NCBI GenBank assembly: GCA_005883255.1
Contig: VAXS01000119.1
Coordinates: forward strand, 1-14,855
Direction of reading: 5' to 3'
Length of the DNA stretch: 14,855 nucleotides
Source of the DNA: Actinomycetota bacterium
Lineage (GTDB): Bacteria > Actinomycetota > Thermoleophilia > Solirubrobacterales > Solirubrobacteraceae
The translations under genes were made by a program, and so were the position numbers. The notes beneath the pieces were generated by a model. That model saw nothing but the letters and a program-made list of their open reading frames with translations. It was not told where the DNA came from and did not search any database. Positions 1 through 5,844 of this stretch are shown here, piece after piece. Numbering within the stretch: the first letter of the stretch is position 1; the number at the start of each line of letters is the position of its first letter.

Positions 1-482
1 AAGCTGACGAAGCGCTTGACGGTCCCGCCCTGCCCCTCCCGGTCCACGAAACCGCCGATGAGCTGGACGATCACCGACCCCTGCTGACGCACCCCGCGCG
101 CGAAAAGCGGGTAGAGGCGCAGCGTCAGCCGCTCGGCCACGCCGGTCGGAATCGAGAAGGTGGCGGTCCCCAACTTCCTCGTGACCGAGATCCGCCGCGT
201 GTGCGAGCCGCCGGGCAGCGTGACGGTCAGCGGGTTGTGCAGCTTCAGGACGAGCGTCCCTGTGCAGACGTCGCCCGGCGTGCTGGTCTGCCGGCAACCG
301 ACCACGACGTGGGCGTAGCCGGCCCGAGTCACGCGCACGTCCCGGCCCGAGAGGACCAGGTCCGGCGGCGCGGGACCGGCGGGCGGGGGCGGAGCGGGGG
401 TCTGCCCGAGCGTCGGCGGCGCCGCCACCAGGAGGCCCAGGCCGGCCGCGAGCAGCGACCGCCGGCAACAGATACGCCGCAT
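1..482 (-). CDS. Secreted hypothetical protein, N-terminal part (3' end outside window)
   Basis: The frame is open from an ATG at 482-480 to the window edge, giving 160 complete codons with no stop. The N terminus is a signal peptide: basic start (MRRICCRRS), a hydrophobic core of Leu, Ala, Gly and Val at about residues 10-22, and a probable cleavage site near residues 24-27 (TLGQ). A Pro/Ala-rich linker covers residues 28-40. The rest looks like a beta-rich domain with alternating hydrophobic residues. C63 and C73 are ten residues apart and could form a disulfide in the exported protein. Cys-pair beta domains like this are, as I recall, frequent in secreted proteins of Thermoleophilia, but I cannot name the family. 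No clear Shine-Dalgarno precedes the ATG. A GC hairpin at 504-526 separates it from ahcY, so it may be a separate unit or the distal gene of that operon. No function is claimed. Confidence 0.7.
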   Translation of the reverse strand, partial: MRRICCRRSLLAAGLGLLVAAPPTLGQTPAPPPPAGPAPPDLVLSGRDVRVTRAGYAHVVVGCRQTSTPGDVCTGTLVLKLHNPLTVTLPGGSHTRRISVTRKLGTATFSIPTGVAERLTLRLYPLFARGVRQQGSVIVQLIGGFVDREGQGGTVKRFVS

Positions 483-503
483 CGGCGGCAAGCTAGCGAA
501 GAT

Positions 504-526
504 CGCCGCCGCTGGCGACGGCGGCG
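504..526 (-). terminator. GC-rich hairpin just after ahcY, possible weak terminator
   Basis: CGCCGCCG at 504-511 and CGGCGGCG at 519-526 form a perfect 8-bp stem with a 7-nt loop. The stem starts one base after the ahcY stop codon (528-530). On the minus strand it is followed by ATCTTCGCT and not by a true T-run. It could be a GC-type or rho-assisted terminator, or only a pause site ahead of the gene at 1-482. Confidence 0.35.
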
Positions 527-527
527 C

Positions 528-1799
528 CTAGGTTCCCTGATCCCAGCTGTTGAGGTACTCGGTCTGGACCCCGGTGAGCTCGTCGATCTCCACGCCCATC
601 GACTCCAGCTTCAGGCGGGCGATGTCCCGGTCGATCTCCTCGGGCACCACGTAGACCTTCTTCTCCAGCGACTCGTGGTGGCGCACCAGGTGCTCGGCCG
701 ACAGGGCCTGGTTGGCGAACGACATGTCCATCACCGCCGCCGGGTGGCCCTCGGCGGCCGCCAGGTTGACCAGCCGCCCCTCGGCCAGCAGGTTGAGCTT
801 GCGCCCGTCGCGGAGCGTGAACTGCTCGACGTTGGGGCGGACCCGGCGCGAGTCCTGGGCGCGCTGGCGCAGGTCGCCCAGGTTGATCTCCACGTCGAAG
901 TGACCGGCGTTGCACACGATCGCGCCGTCCTTCATGACGTCGAAGTGGGGGCCGGCCATGGCGTCGCGGCCCCCGGTGACCGAGATGAACACGTCGCCCT
1001 TGCGCGCCGCCTCCACGCCCTTCATCACCTCGAAGCCGTCCATCTTGGCCTCCAGCGCGCGCACCGGGCTGATCTCGCACACCACCACGTGGGCGCCCGC
1101 GCCCTTGGCCCTCATGGCCACGCCCTTGCCGCACCAGCCGTAGCCGAACACCACCACCACCCGGCCGGCGAGCAGGACGTTGGTGGCGCGCAGGATCCCG
1201 TCCAGCGTGGACTGGCCGGTCCCGTAGCGGTTGTCGAAGAAGTGCTTGGTCTGCGCCTCGTTGACCGCGATGATCGGGAACGCCAGCTTGCCCTGGGCCT
1301 CCAACGCCTTGAGGCGGATGACGCCGGTGGTGGTCTCCTCGGTGCCGCCCATGAGCCCCTCGATGAGGTCGGTGCGCTTGCCGTGGACGACCGAGATCAC
1401 GTCGGCACCGTCGTCCATCGTGATCTGCGGCGCCTTGTCGGCCACCGACTCGATGTGGCGGTAATAGGTCTCGGTGTCCTCGCCGTGGATGGCGAACACC
1501 TCGGCGCCGTAGCGATCGACCAGGGCCGCCGCCGTGTCGTCCTGGGTGGACAGCGGGTTGGAGGCGCAGAGCCCGACGTCGGCCCCGCCGGCGATCAGCG
1601 TGCGGACCAGGTTGGCGGTCTCGGTGGTGACGTGCAGGCAGGCGCCCACGGTCACGCCCTCCAGCGGGCGCTCCAGCTCGAAGCGCTCGCGGATCGAGCG
1701 CAGGACGGGCATCTGGGCGTCCGCCCACTCGATGCGGGTCTGGCCGGAGTCGGCCAGCGACAGGTCGGCGACGTCGTGGTTGCGGGGGGTGGTGGCCAT
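528..1799 (-). CDS. ahcY: Adenosylhomocysteinase (S-adenosylhomocysteine hydrolase), short form
   Basis: Cytosolic NAD-dependent enzyme that splits S-adenosylhomocysteine into adenosine and homocysteine, relieving product inhibition of methyltransferases. The protein has 423 residues. Visible signatures are HVTTETANL (56-64), NPLSTQDD (81-88), D129/D130 with E154/E155 in the substrate site, K185 with D189-N190 (TKHFFDN), the dinucleotide-binding loop GYGWCGKG (219-226), NAGHFDVEI (297-305) and [14 protein letters not shown] (351-364). It is the short form typical of archaea and Thermotoga. It lacks the roughly 40-residue insert of the long bacterial form, ends in YLNSWDQGT without the C-terminal Lys/Tyr tail that reaches the neighbouring subunit's NAD, and has Thr (YGTGQS, 192-197) where eukaryotic enzymes have Cys. 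The ATG is preceded by AAAGGA about 4 nt upstream. It follows the MerR gene by 26 bp in the same direction. Confidence 0.97.
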   Translation of the reverse strand: MATTPRNHDVADLSLADSGQTRIEWADAQMPVLRSIRERFELERPLEGVTVGACLHVTTETANLVRTLIAGGADVGLCASNPLSTQDDTAAALVDRYGAEVFAIHGEDTETYYRHIESVADKAPQITMDDGADVISVVHGKRTDLIEGLMGGTEETTTGVIRLKALEAQGKLAFPIIAVNEAQTKHFFDNRYGTGQSTLDGILRATNVLLAGRVVVVFGYGWCGKGVAMRAKGAGAHVVVCEISPVRALEAKMDGFEVMKGVEAARKGDVFISVTGGRDAMAGPHFDVMKDGAIVCNAGHFDVEINLGDLRQRAQDSRRVRPNVEQFTLRDGRKLNLLAEGRLVNLAAAEGHPAAVMDMSFANQALSAEHLVRHHESLEKKVYVVPEEIDRDIARLKLESMGVEIDELTGVQTEYLNSWDQGT

Positions 1800-1825
1800 G
1801 GGTCCTTTCGCGGTCGGGCGGCCGC

Positions 1826-2173
1826 TCAGGCGGCCAGCAGCTTCTCGTGCTTGTCCTGCTCGAAGCGCAGCCAGTCGCCGGGGGCGACGTGCGCGGGGCG
1901 CCGGGGCTGGGCGGCCAGCCAGGAGTCGACGGCCGCCCGCAGCGCGGGCTCGCGGCGCAGCCGGCGGGCGAAGCCCATCTCGGCCAGCCCCACGTCGAAG
2001 CGGGACAGCAGCTCGCGCAGCGTGCGCAGCCGCTGCAGCTCCGCCGGGCCGTACAGCCGGTAGCCCGACGGCGAGCGGCGCGCCGACACCAGCCCCGCCC
2101 GCTCGACGTAGCGCAGCATCCGCGGGGACCAGCCTGTGGTCTGGGCGGCCTCGTGGATCGTCAGCGCTTCCAT
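1826..2173 (-). CDS. MerR-family transcriptional regulator
   Basis: A small DNA-binding protein of 115 residues. The N-terminal winged helix-turn-helix is clear: [20 protein letters not shown] (4-23) is the MerR recognition region, followed by ERAGLV (24-29), the wing with SPSGYRLYG (34-42) and [12 protein letters not shown] (44-55) leading into a short dimerisation helix. There is no cysteine and no extended effector domain, which argues against the metal- and redox-sensing branches. The tail (95-115) is hydrophilic. The ATG at 2173 is chosen because the MerR domain starts immediately after it; upstream in-frame sequence has no MerR similarity. AGGG lies about 10-13 nt before it, a rather distant ribosome site. 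Its stop is 26 bp before the ahcY start, so the two are probably co-transcribed and it may control ahcY. The ligand is unknown. Confidence 0.88.
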   Translation of the reverse strand: MEALTIHEAAQTTGWSPRMLRYVERAGLVSARRSPSGYRLYGPAELQRLRTLRELLSRFDVGLAEMGFARRLRREPALRAAVDSWLAAQPRRPAHVAPGDWLRFEQDKHEKLLAA

Positions 2174-2290
2174 CCGGGCCAACCCTACCACGGTCGTGTC
2201 AATGTTCCGTGGCGGACGGGCCACCACAACTTCGGCGCGGGTGATGGGTATAGGGGCCCAAGTCCATCGACCCTCCGGAGGAGGACCCAC
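2174..2290. promoter_or_regulatory. Divergent intergenic region with two inverted repeats
   Basis: These 117 bp separate the MerR/ahcY unit (minus) from the repeat-protein gene (plus) and should hold both promoters. CCACGG (2188-2193) and CCGTGG (2207-2212) form a perfect 6-bp dyad with a 13-nt spacer. CCACCAC (2221-2227) and GTGATGG (2241-2247) form a second dyad with one mismatch and also a 13-nt spacer. TTGACA occurs on the minus strand at 2202-2197, but no fitting -10 box lies 16-19 nt downstream. TATAGG at 2249-2254 on the plus strand could be a -10 element, with only a poor -35 match. Binding of the adjacent regulator here is an inference; the 13-nt spacer is longer than in classical MerR operators. 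Confidence 0.4.
2276..2284 (+). promoter_or_regulatory. Strong Shine-Dalgarno within a palindrome
   Basis: CGGAGGAGG precedes the ATG at 2291 with about 6 nt spacing and fixes the start of the secreted repeat protein. It overlaps the perfect palindrome CCTCCGGAGG (2272-2281), whose left half could pair with the ribosome site, although the loop would be only 4 nt. Confidence 0.6.
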
Positions 2291-2944
2291 ATGCGACGCA
2301 TCCGACTTCCCCGACCGTCGCCCGCGATGGCGGTCTCGCTCGTTGCCCTGTTCTTCGCGCTGGGAGGCGGTGCCTACGCGCTCACGCTGCCCACCAACAG
2401 CGTGGGCTCCGCCCAACTGCGCGCGAACGCGGTGGTGAACTCCCGCATCTTCCCGGGCGCCGTGTCCAACTCGAAGATGGGGCGCACCGCCGTGACGTTC
2501 TCGAAGCTGGCCGACCACCAGTTCACCGCCCAGAAGATCCGCAACGGGTCGCTGGTGGGCGCGAACCTGGCGCCCAACACCATCACCGGGGCGCAGGTGG
2601 ACGAGTCCACGCTGGCGATCACCAAGTTCGCGCTGGTCACGGGAACCGGCTCGATCGCCACCCAGTCCGGCGGCGTCTCGGTCACCCAGGCCGGCAGCCG
2701 CACGATCCTGAACTTCGGGTCGAGCATGGCGGGCCGCCCGATCGTGGCCACGCTGGCCACGGGGACCGCGCCCAGCGGCGGCGAGATCGCGGCCGCGCCC
2801 TGCGGTGGGCCCACCGCCTCGAACCCGGGCGGGATCGTGTGCCCGGGGACCGCGAACTCGCCGAATTTCGTGGCGGTGGACACCTTCGCCAGCAACGGCA
2901 CGCCCACGCAGCAGGCGTTCTACGTGACCATCCCGCAGGCCTAG
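2291..2944 (+). CDS. Secreted decapeptide-repeat protein
   Basis: A 217-residue exported protein and the only plus-strand gene here. The start is set by a strong ribosome site. A signal peptide runs from a basic start (MRRIRLPRP) through a hydrophobic core (12-24) to AYA (28-30), the probable cleavage site. Residues 36-115 are eight consecutive 10-residue units with rough consensus N/G/T-S/A-V/I/L-x-x-S/A-K/Q-L/I/V-x-x, with small or polar residues at units' starts and hydrophobics at positions 3 and 8. This pattern suits a stacked beta-solenoid. Residues 116-217 are a non-repeat domain with C171 and C184, which could form a disulfide. Signal peptides of the 'ALFxALGGxAYA' kind followed by 'NSVGxAQL' repeats are familiar to me from Thermoleophilia, usually annotated as hypothetical. 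It is convergent with the crotonase gene, 21 bp away. Function unknown; a surface or structural role is an inference. Confidence 0.88.
   Translation: MRRIRLPRPSPAMAVSLVALFFALGGGAYALTLPTNSVGSAQLRANAVVNSRIFPGAVSNSKMGRTAVTFSKLADHQFTAQKIRNGSLVGANLAPNTITGAQVDESTLAITKFALVTGTGSIATQSGGVSVTQAGSRTILNFGSSMAGRPIVATLATGTAPSGGEIAAAPCGGPTASNPGGIVCPGTANSPNFVAVDTFASNGTPTQQAFYVTIPQA
2396..2635 (+). repeat. Eight tandem 30-bp coding units (decapeptide repeat)
   Basis: Codons 36-115 of the secreted protein fall into eight units of exactly ten codons without any insertion or deletion. The units are degenerate at the DNA level but keep hydrophobic residues at positions 3 and 8 and small residues at positions 2 and 6. 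First unit: NSVGSAQLRA; seventh unit: NTITGAQVDE. Confidence 0.75.
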
Positions 2945-2965
2945 ACGGCTGGTGGACGGGCCGGC

Positions 2966-3688
2966 TCAGGCGGCGGGGTCGGGCTCGTCCCCCAGCAGCG
3001 CCCGGCGGAGCACCCGCTCCTCGTCGGCGTGCAGCACGCCCCGGGCGTGCTCGGCGGCCAGGAGGAAGCGGCGCTTGACCTCCACCAGGACGGCCAGCGG
3101 ATGGCGGGCGATCTCCTGCGCGAGCGCGAGCGTGCGCGGCACCACCTGCGCGTCCTCCACCACCTCGGCCACCAGGCCGACCGACCGCGCCTCCTCGGCG
3201 TCCAGCAGCCGGCCGGTCAGGCACAGCTCGCGCGCCAGCGGCTCCGGCACGGCCGCCAGCGCCGCGGCGTAGCTGGGCGGGATGCCGCGCGGCAGCTCGG
3301 CGAACCCGAAGCGCGCGGCGCGCGCGGCCACGCGCAGGTCACAGTGCAGCGCCAGCACGAAGCCGCCGGCCAGCGCCGGGCCGTTGACCGCGGCCAGCAG
3401 CGGCTTGGGGAACCGCATCACCGCCGTGAACGCGGCGACGCTGGACTCCACCAGCCGGCGCCGGTGGTCGGCGTCGCCGCCGAACTGGGTGGTGTCCATC
3501 CCCGAGGAGAACGCGCTGCCGGCCCCGGTCAGGACCACGCAGCGGATGCCGTCCTCGCGGCCCAGTCGGCCCAGCGCGTCGGCCAGCTCCAGCCGCAGGT
3601 CGATCGACAGGGCGTTGCGCTTCTCGGGCCGCTGGAGCGTGACGCAGGCGACCGGCCCGTCGGCGTCAAGCGCGAGCAGGCCCGCCAC
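2966..3688 (-). CDS. Enoyl-CoA hydratase/isomerase (crotonase) family protein
   Basis: A 240-residue crotonase-fold protein, slightly shorter than the usual 255-265. Visible signatures are the N-terminal VTLQRPEKRNALS (16-28), VVLTGAGSAFSSGMD (51-65), which supplies the first oxyanion-hole element, AAVNGPALAGGFVLALHCDL (99-118), which supplies the second, and FGFAELPRGIPP (127-138). E131 matches one of the two catalytic glutamates of rat enoyl-CoA hydratase (Glu164). The place of the other (Glu144, in GGGCELA) is V111 here, so simple hydratase activity is doubtful; an isomerase or other acyl-CoA role is possible. The GTG start follows the TAG of the isomerase gene by 6 nt and lies in the same reading frame. 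No good Shine-Dalgarno is present, suggesting translational coupling. It does not fit the sugar-nucleotide theme of the preceding genes. Confidence 0.9.
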   Translation of the reverse strand: MAGLLALDADGPVACVTLQRPEKRNALSIDLRLELADALGRLGREDGIRCVVLTGAGSAFSSGMDTTQFGGDADHRRRLVESSVAAFTAVMRFPKPLLAAVNGPALAGGFVLALHCDLRVAARAARFGFAELPRGIPPSYAAALAAVPEPLARELCLTGRLLDAEEARSVGLVAEVVEDAQVVPRTLALAQEIARHPLAVLVEVKRRFLLAAEHARGVLHADEERVLRRALLGDEPDPAA

Positions 3689-3694
3689 GGCCGG

Positions 3695-4753
3695 CTAGGA
3701 GACCTCGGCCAGGTCGGCCTTCAGCCGCTCGATGACCTCCACCGGCGTCGGGTCCACGCCCCGCAGGACCGCCAGGTACACCGACACCAGGTCCCCGAGC
3801 AGCACGAGCGACAGCACGCGCTCGGTCGGCGTCTGCCCCCGCGACTCCACGGTGAACGCGGCGGCGGCGTGCGGCTCCACCAGCAAGCGGGTGAGCTCGA
3901 TCCGCTGGCGAGTGCGGGGATGCTGGTCGCAGTCGGACAGGAACACGGCCGAGAAGCGGCCGAGCTCCTCGGCGCTGCCCCAGCCCACCACCTCGTTGTG
4001 GTCCAGCTCGGGCAGCTCGTGCCAGAAGGCGGGGAGCTTCGCGTTCTCGTTGATCTGCGTCTTCCAGCGATAGGCCACGGCGGCGGTCGGCCCCGCGCCG
4101 GCCACCTGCGCCACCGTCCCGTGCAGCCGCCGGGCCAGCTCCTTGGCCAGCGAGTCCTGCCCGCCGCCGGGACCCCACTCCTCCACCAGGCGCTCGGCGT
4201 GGTCGGCCGCGACGTCGACCTCCGCGCGCACGCTCTGCGCGGCGCCGCAGGCGGCCGCCACCTCGAGGGCCGCCACCGTGGTGTAGGCCACCGCGGCGCG
4301 CGGCTGGAAGCCGGCGGGGAACGGGATCACCGGGATGCCGTCGGCCCGGGCGGCCTGGGCCAGCCGCCCCCCGATGGTGGCCACGACGCGCGGCGCGCCC
4401 AGCGCGCTCGCCGCCTCGTAGCAGGCCAAGGTCTCCTCGGTGTCGCCGGAGTAGCTGCAGCACAGCACCATGGTGTCCGGCGTGGCCCACGGCGGCAGCT
4501 CGTAGCCCCGGGCGACCACGATCGGGCGCGAGGCGCGGTCGCCCAGCGCGGCGCGGGCCAGGAGGCCGCCCACGGCCGAGCCGCCCATGCCGGCCACGAT
4601 CAGGCCGCCGGGCGCGTCCACCCCGGCGATGCCGGCCGACTCCACCCGCCACAGCGCATCGCGCAGCTGCTCGGGGAGCCCGGTGACGTCCGCCAGCTGC
4701 GAGGAGCGGTCGACCTCCGCGATCGCGCCGCCTTCGAGCGCGTCGGCGCTCAA
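3695..4753 (-). CDS. Bifunctional phosphoglucose/phosphomannose isomerase (SIS domain)
   Basis: Interconverts fructose 6-phosphate with glucose 6-phosphate and mannose 6-phosphate in the cytosol. The protein is 352 residues with two SIS lobes. Sugar-phosphate-binding motifs are GMGGSA (55-60) and CSYSGDTEET (99-108). The second half has the family pattern INENAKLPAFWHELPELDHN (234-253), in which E236 and H252 match the catalytic glutamate and histidine described for the Pyrobaculum phosphoglucose/phosphomannose isomerase. The start is a TTG that overlaps the TGA stop of the nucleotidyltransferase (TTGA). It was chosen because the homologous N terminus (IAEVDRSSQL, 11-20) begins soon after it and no ATG or GTG lies suitably close; a different start is possible. 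The neighbouring nucleotidyltransferase suggests that the mannose branch toward GDP-mannose is the relevant activity. Confidence 0.88.
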   Translation of the reverse strand: MSADALEGGAIAEVDRSSQLADVTGLPEQLRDALWRVESAGIAGVDAPGGLIVAGMGGSAVGGLLARAALGDRASRPIVVARGYELPPWATPDTMVLCCSYSGDTEETLACYEAASALGAPRVVATIGGRLAQAARADGIPVIPFPAGFQPRAAVAYTTVAALEVAAACGAAQSVRAEVDVAADHAERLVEEWGPGGGQDSLAKELARRLHGTVAQVAGAGPTAAVAYRWKTQINENAKLPAFWHELPELDHNEVVGWGSAEELGRFSAVFLSDCDQHPRTRQRIELTRLLVEPHAAAAFTVESRGQTPTERVLSLVLLGDLVSVYLAVLRGVDPTPVEVIERLKADLAEVS

Positions 4754-5844
4754 AACCGGATCGCCCCGTCGGGCAGCGTCACGCCGGGGAAGATACGCGC
4801 CCCGGCGCTGAGCCCGCTCCCCGCTCCCACGGTGACGCCTTCGCCCAGCACGACGCCGCCGTCGATCTGGGTGCCCTCCCCCACGCGCGCCCCGGCGCCC
4901 ACTATGCACTGCTCCAGCTGGCAGCCGGCGCCCACCTCGGCGCCCTGCAGGACGACCGCGCGCTCGATCGTCGCCTCGCGGCCCACCTTCACGTCGCGGC
5001 CCAGCACGGCCAGGCTGCCCACCCGGCCGCCCGGCGCGATGCTGGCGCCGGCCTGCACCACCGCCGGCGGGACGATGCGCCCCCTGCTCTCCACGTCGTC
5101 GGCCACGTCCAGGAAGCCCGCGTCCAGGTCCACGCCGGTGTGGACGTTGCGCTCGAGGATGTCGAAGGTGGCCTGGAGGTAGCGCTCGGGGGTGCCGATG
5201 TCCAGCCAGTAGCCCTCGCCGGGGAAGCCGTAGAGGCCCTGGCCCACCAGCCGCGGGAACAGCTCGCGCTCGATCGACCAGGTGACGCCGGGCGGGATCA
5301 GCGACAGGACGTCGCGCTCGAGCACGTAGGCGCCGGCGTTGATGAGGTCGGTGTCGATCTGGTCGGGGCTGGGCTTCTCCAGGAACTCCTTGACGGTCCG
5401 GTCCTCCTCCAGCCGCACCAGCCCGTAGGCGGAGGGGTCGTCCACGGGGATCAGCGCCAGCGTGGCTCGCGCGCCCGTGTGCTCGTGCTGCTCGAGCTGG
5501 GCGGAGACGTCGAGGTCGGTGAGCACGTCGCCGTTGAGCATCAGGAAGCGCTCTTCCAGCAGCGACTCGGCGTACTTGACGGCGCCGCCCGTACCCAGCG
5601 GGCGCGGCTCCTCGACGTAGCGCAGCCGGATGCCCAGGTCGGAGCCGTCGCCCAGCACGTTGCGGACTCCCGAGGCCAGGAAGCCGCAGGACATGACGAT
5701 GTCGGTCACCCCGTGGCCCCGCAGCCACTCCAGCATGTAGGCGATGATCGGGCGGTCCACCAGCGGGAGCACCGGCTTTGGGATCGTGGAGGTCAGGGGG
5801 CGCAGGCGGGTGCCCTCGCCGCCGACGAGGATGAGCGCCTGCAT
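4750..5844 (-). CDS. Sugar-1-phosphate nucleotidyltransferase, probable mannose-1-phosphate guanylyltransferase
   Basis: Cytosolic enzyme that condenses a sugar 1-phosphate with an NTP to give an NDP-sugar. The protein has 364 residues. The N-terminal nucleotidyltransferase domain (1-230) shows LVGGEGTRLRPLT (6-18), KPVLPLVDRP (23-32), GTGGA (84-88), NGDVLTD (104-110, with metal-binding D106), EKP (156-158), NAGAYVLE (169-176) and WLDIGTPERYLQA (213-225). Residues about 260-355 are hexapeptide repeats of a left-handed beta-helix (VGAG, VGEG and similar). This two-domain layout matches GDP-mannose pyrophosphorylases of the RmlA-like group, but glucose-1-phosphate uridylyl- or thymidylyltransferase cannot be excluded by reading alone. 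GDP-mannose is favoured because a phosphomannose isomerase follows directly. The ATG shares one base with the upstream stop (TGATG), so translation is probably coupled. Confidence 0.9.
   Translation of the reverse strand: MQALILVGGEGTRLRPLTSTIPKPVLPLVDRPIIAYMLEWLRGHGVTDIVMSCGFLASGVRNVLGDGSDLGIRLRYVEEPRPLGTGGAVKYAESLLEERFLMLNGDVLTDLDVSAQLEQHEHTGARATLALIPVDDPSAYGLVRLEEDRTVKEFLEKPSPDQIDTDLINAGAYVLERDVLSLIPPGVTWSIERELFPRLVGQGLYGFPGEGYWLDIGTPERYLQATFDILERNVHTGVDLDAGFLDVADDVESRGRIVPPAVVQAGASIAPGGRVGSLAVLGRDVKVGREATIERAVVLQGAEVGAGCQLEQCIVGAGARVGEGTQIDGGVVLGEGVTVGAGSGLSAGARIFPGVTLPDGAIRF

Noticed and set aside
1800..1825. SAH or SAM riboswitch ahead of ahcY
   Set aside because: Only 26 bp separate the MerR stop from the ahcY start, too short for a known riboswitch, and the segment holds just a ribosome site.
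201..2063. Long open frame on the plus strand (about 620 codons)
   Set aside because: It is antisense to ahcY and MerR and runs through the ahcY terminator area; no recognisable domain.
2197..2202. Perfect TTGACA -35 box on the minus strand upstream of MerR
   Set aside because: No -10-like hexamer lies at 16-19 nt; those positions fall on GC-rich sequence at the start codon. It may be chance or part of an unusual promoter.
4750..4756. Possible frameshift between the nucleotidyltransferase and the isomerase
   Set aside because: Both proteins have complete domains and proper ends; the TTGA overlap is a normal coupled stop/start with a TTG codon.
3029..5182. Long open frame on the plus strand (about 717 codons)
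   Set aside because: It lies antisense to the crotonase, isomerase and nucleotidyltransferase genes, all with clear family motifs. Its translation is low-complexity (His, Gln, Arg, Gly, Leu), as expected for a shadow frame in GC-rich DNA.
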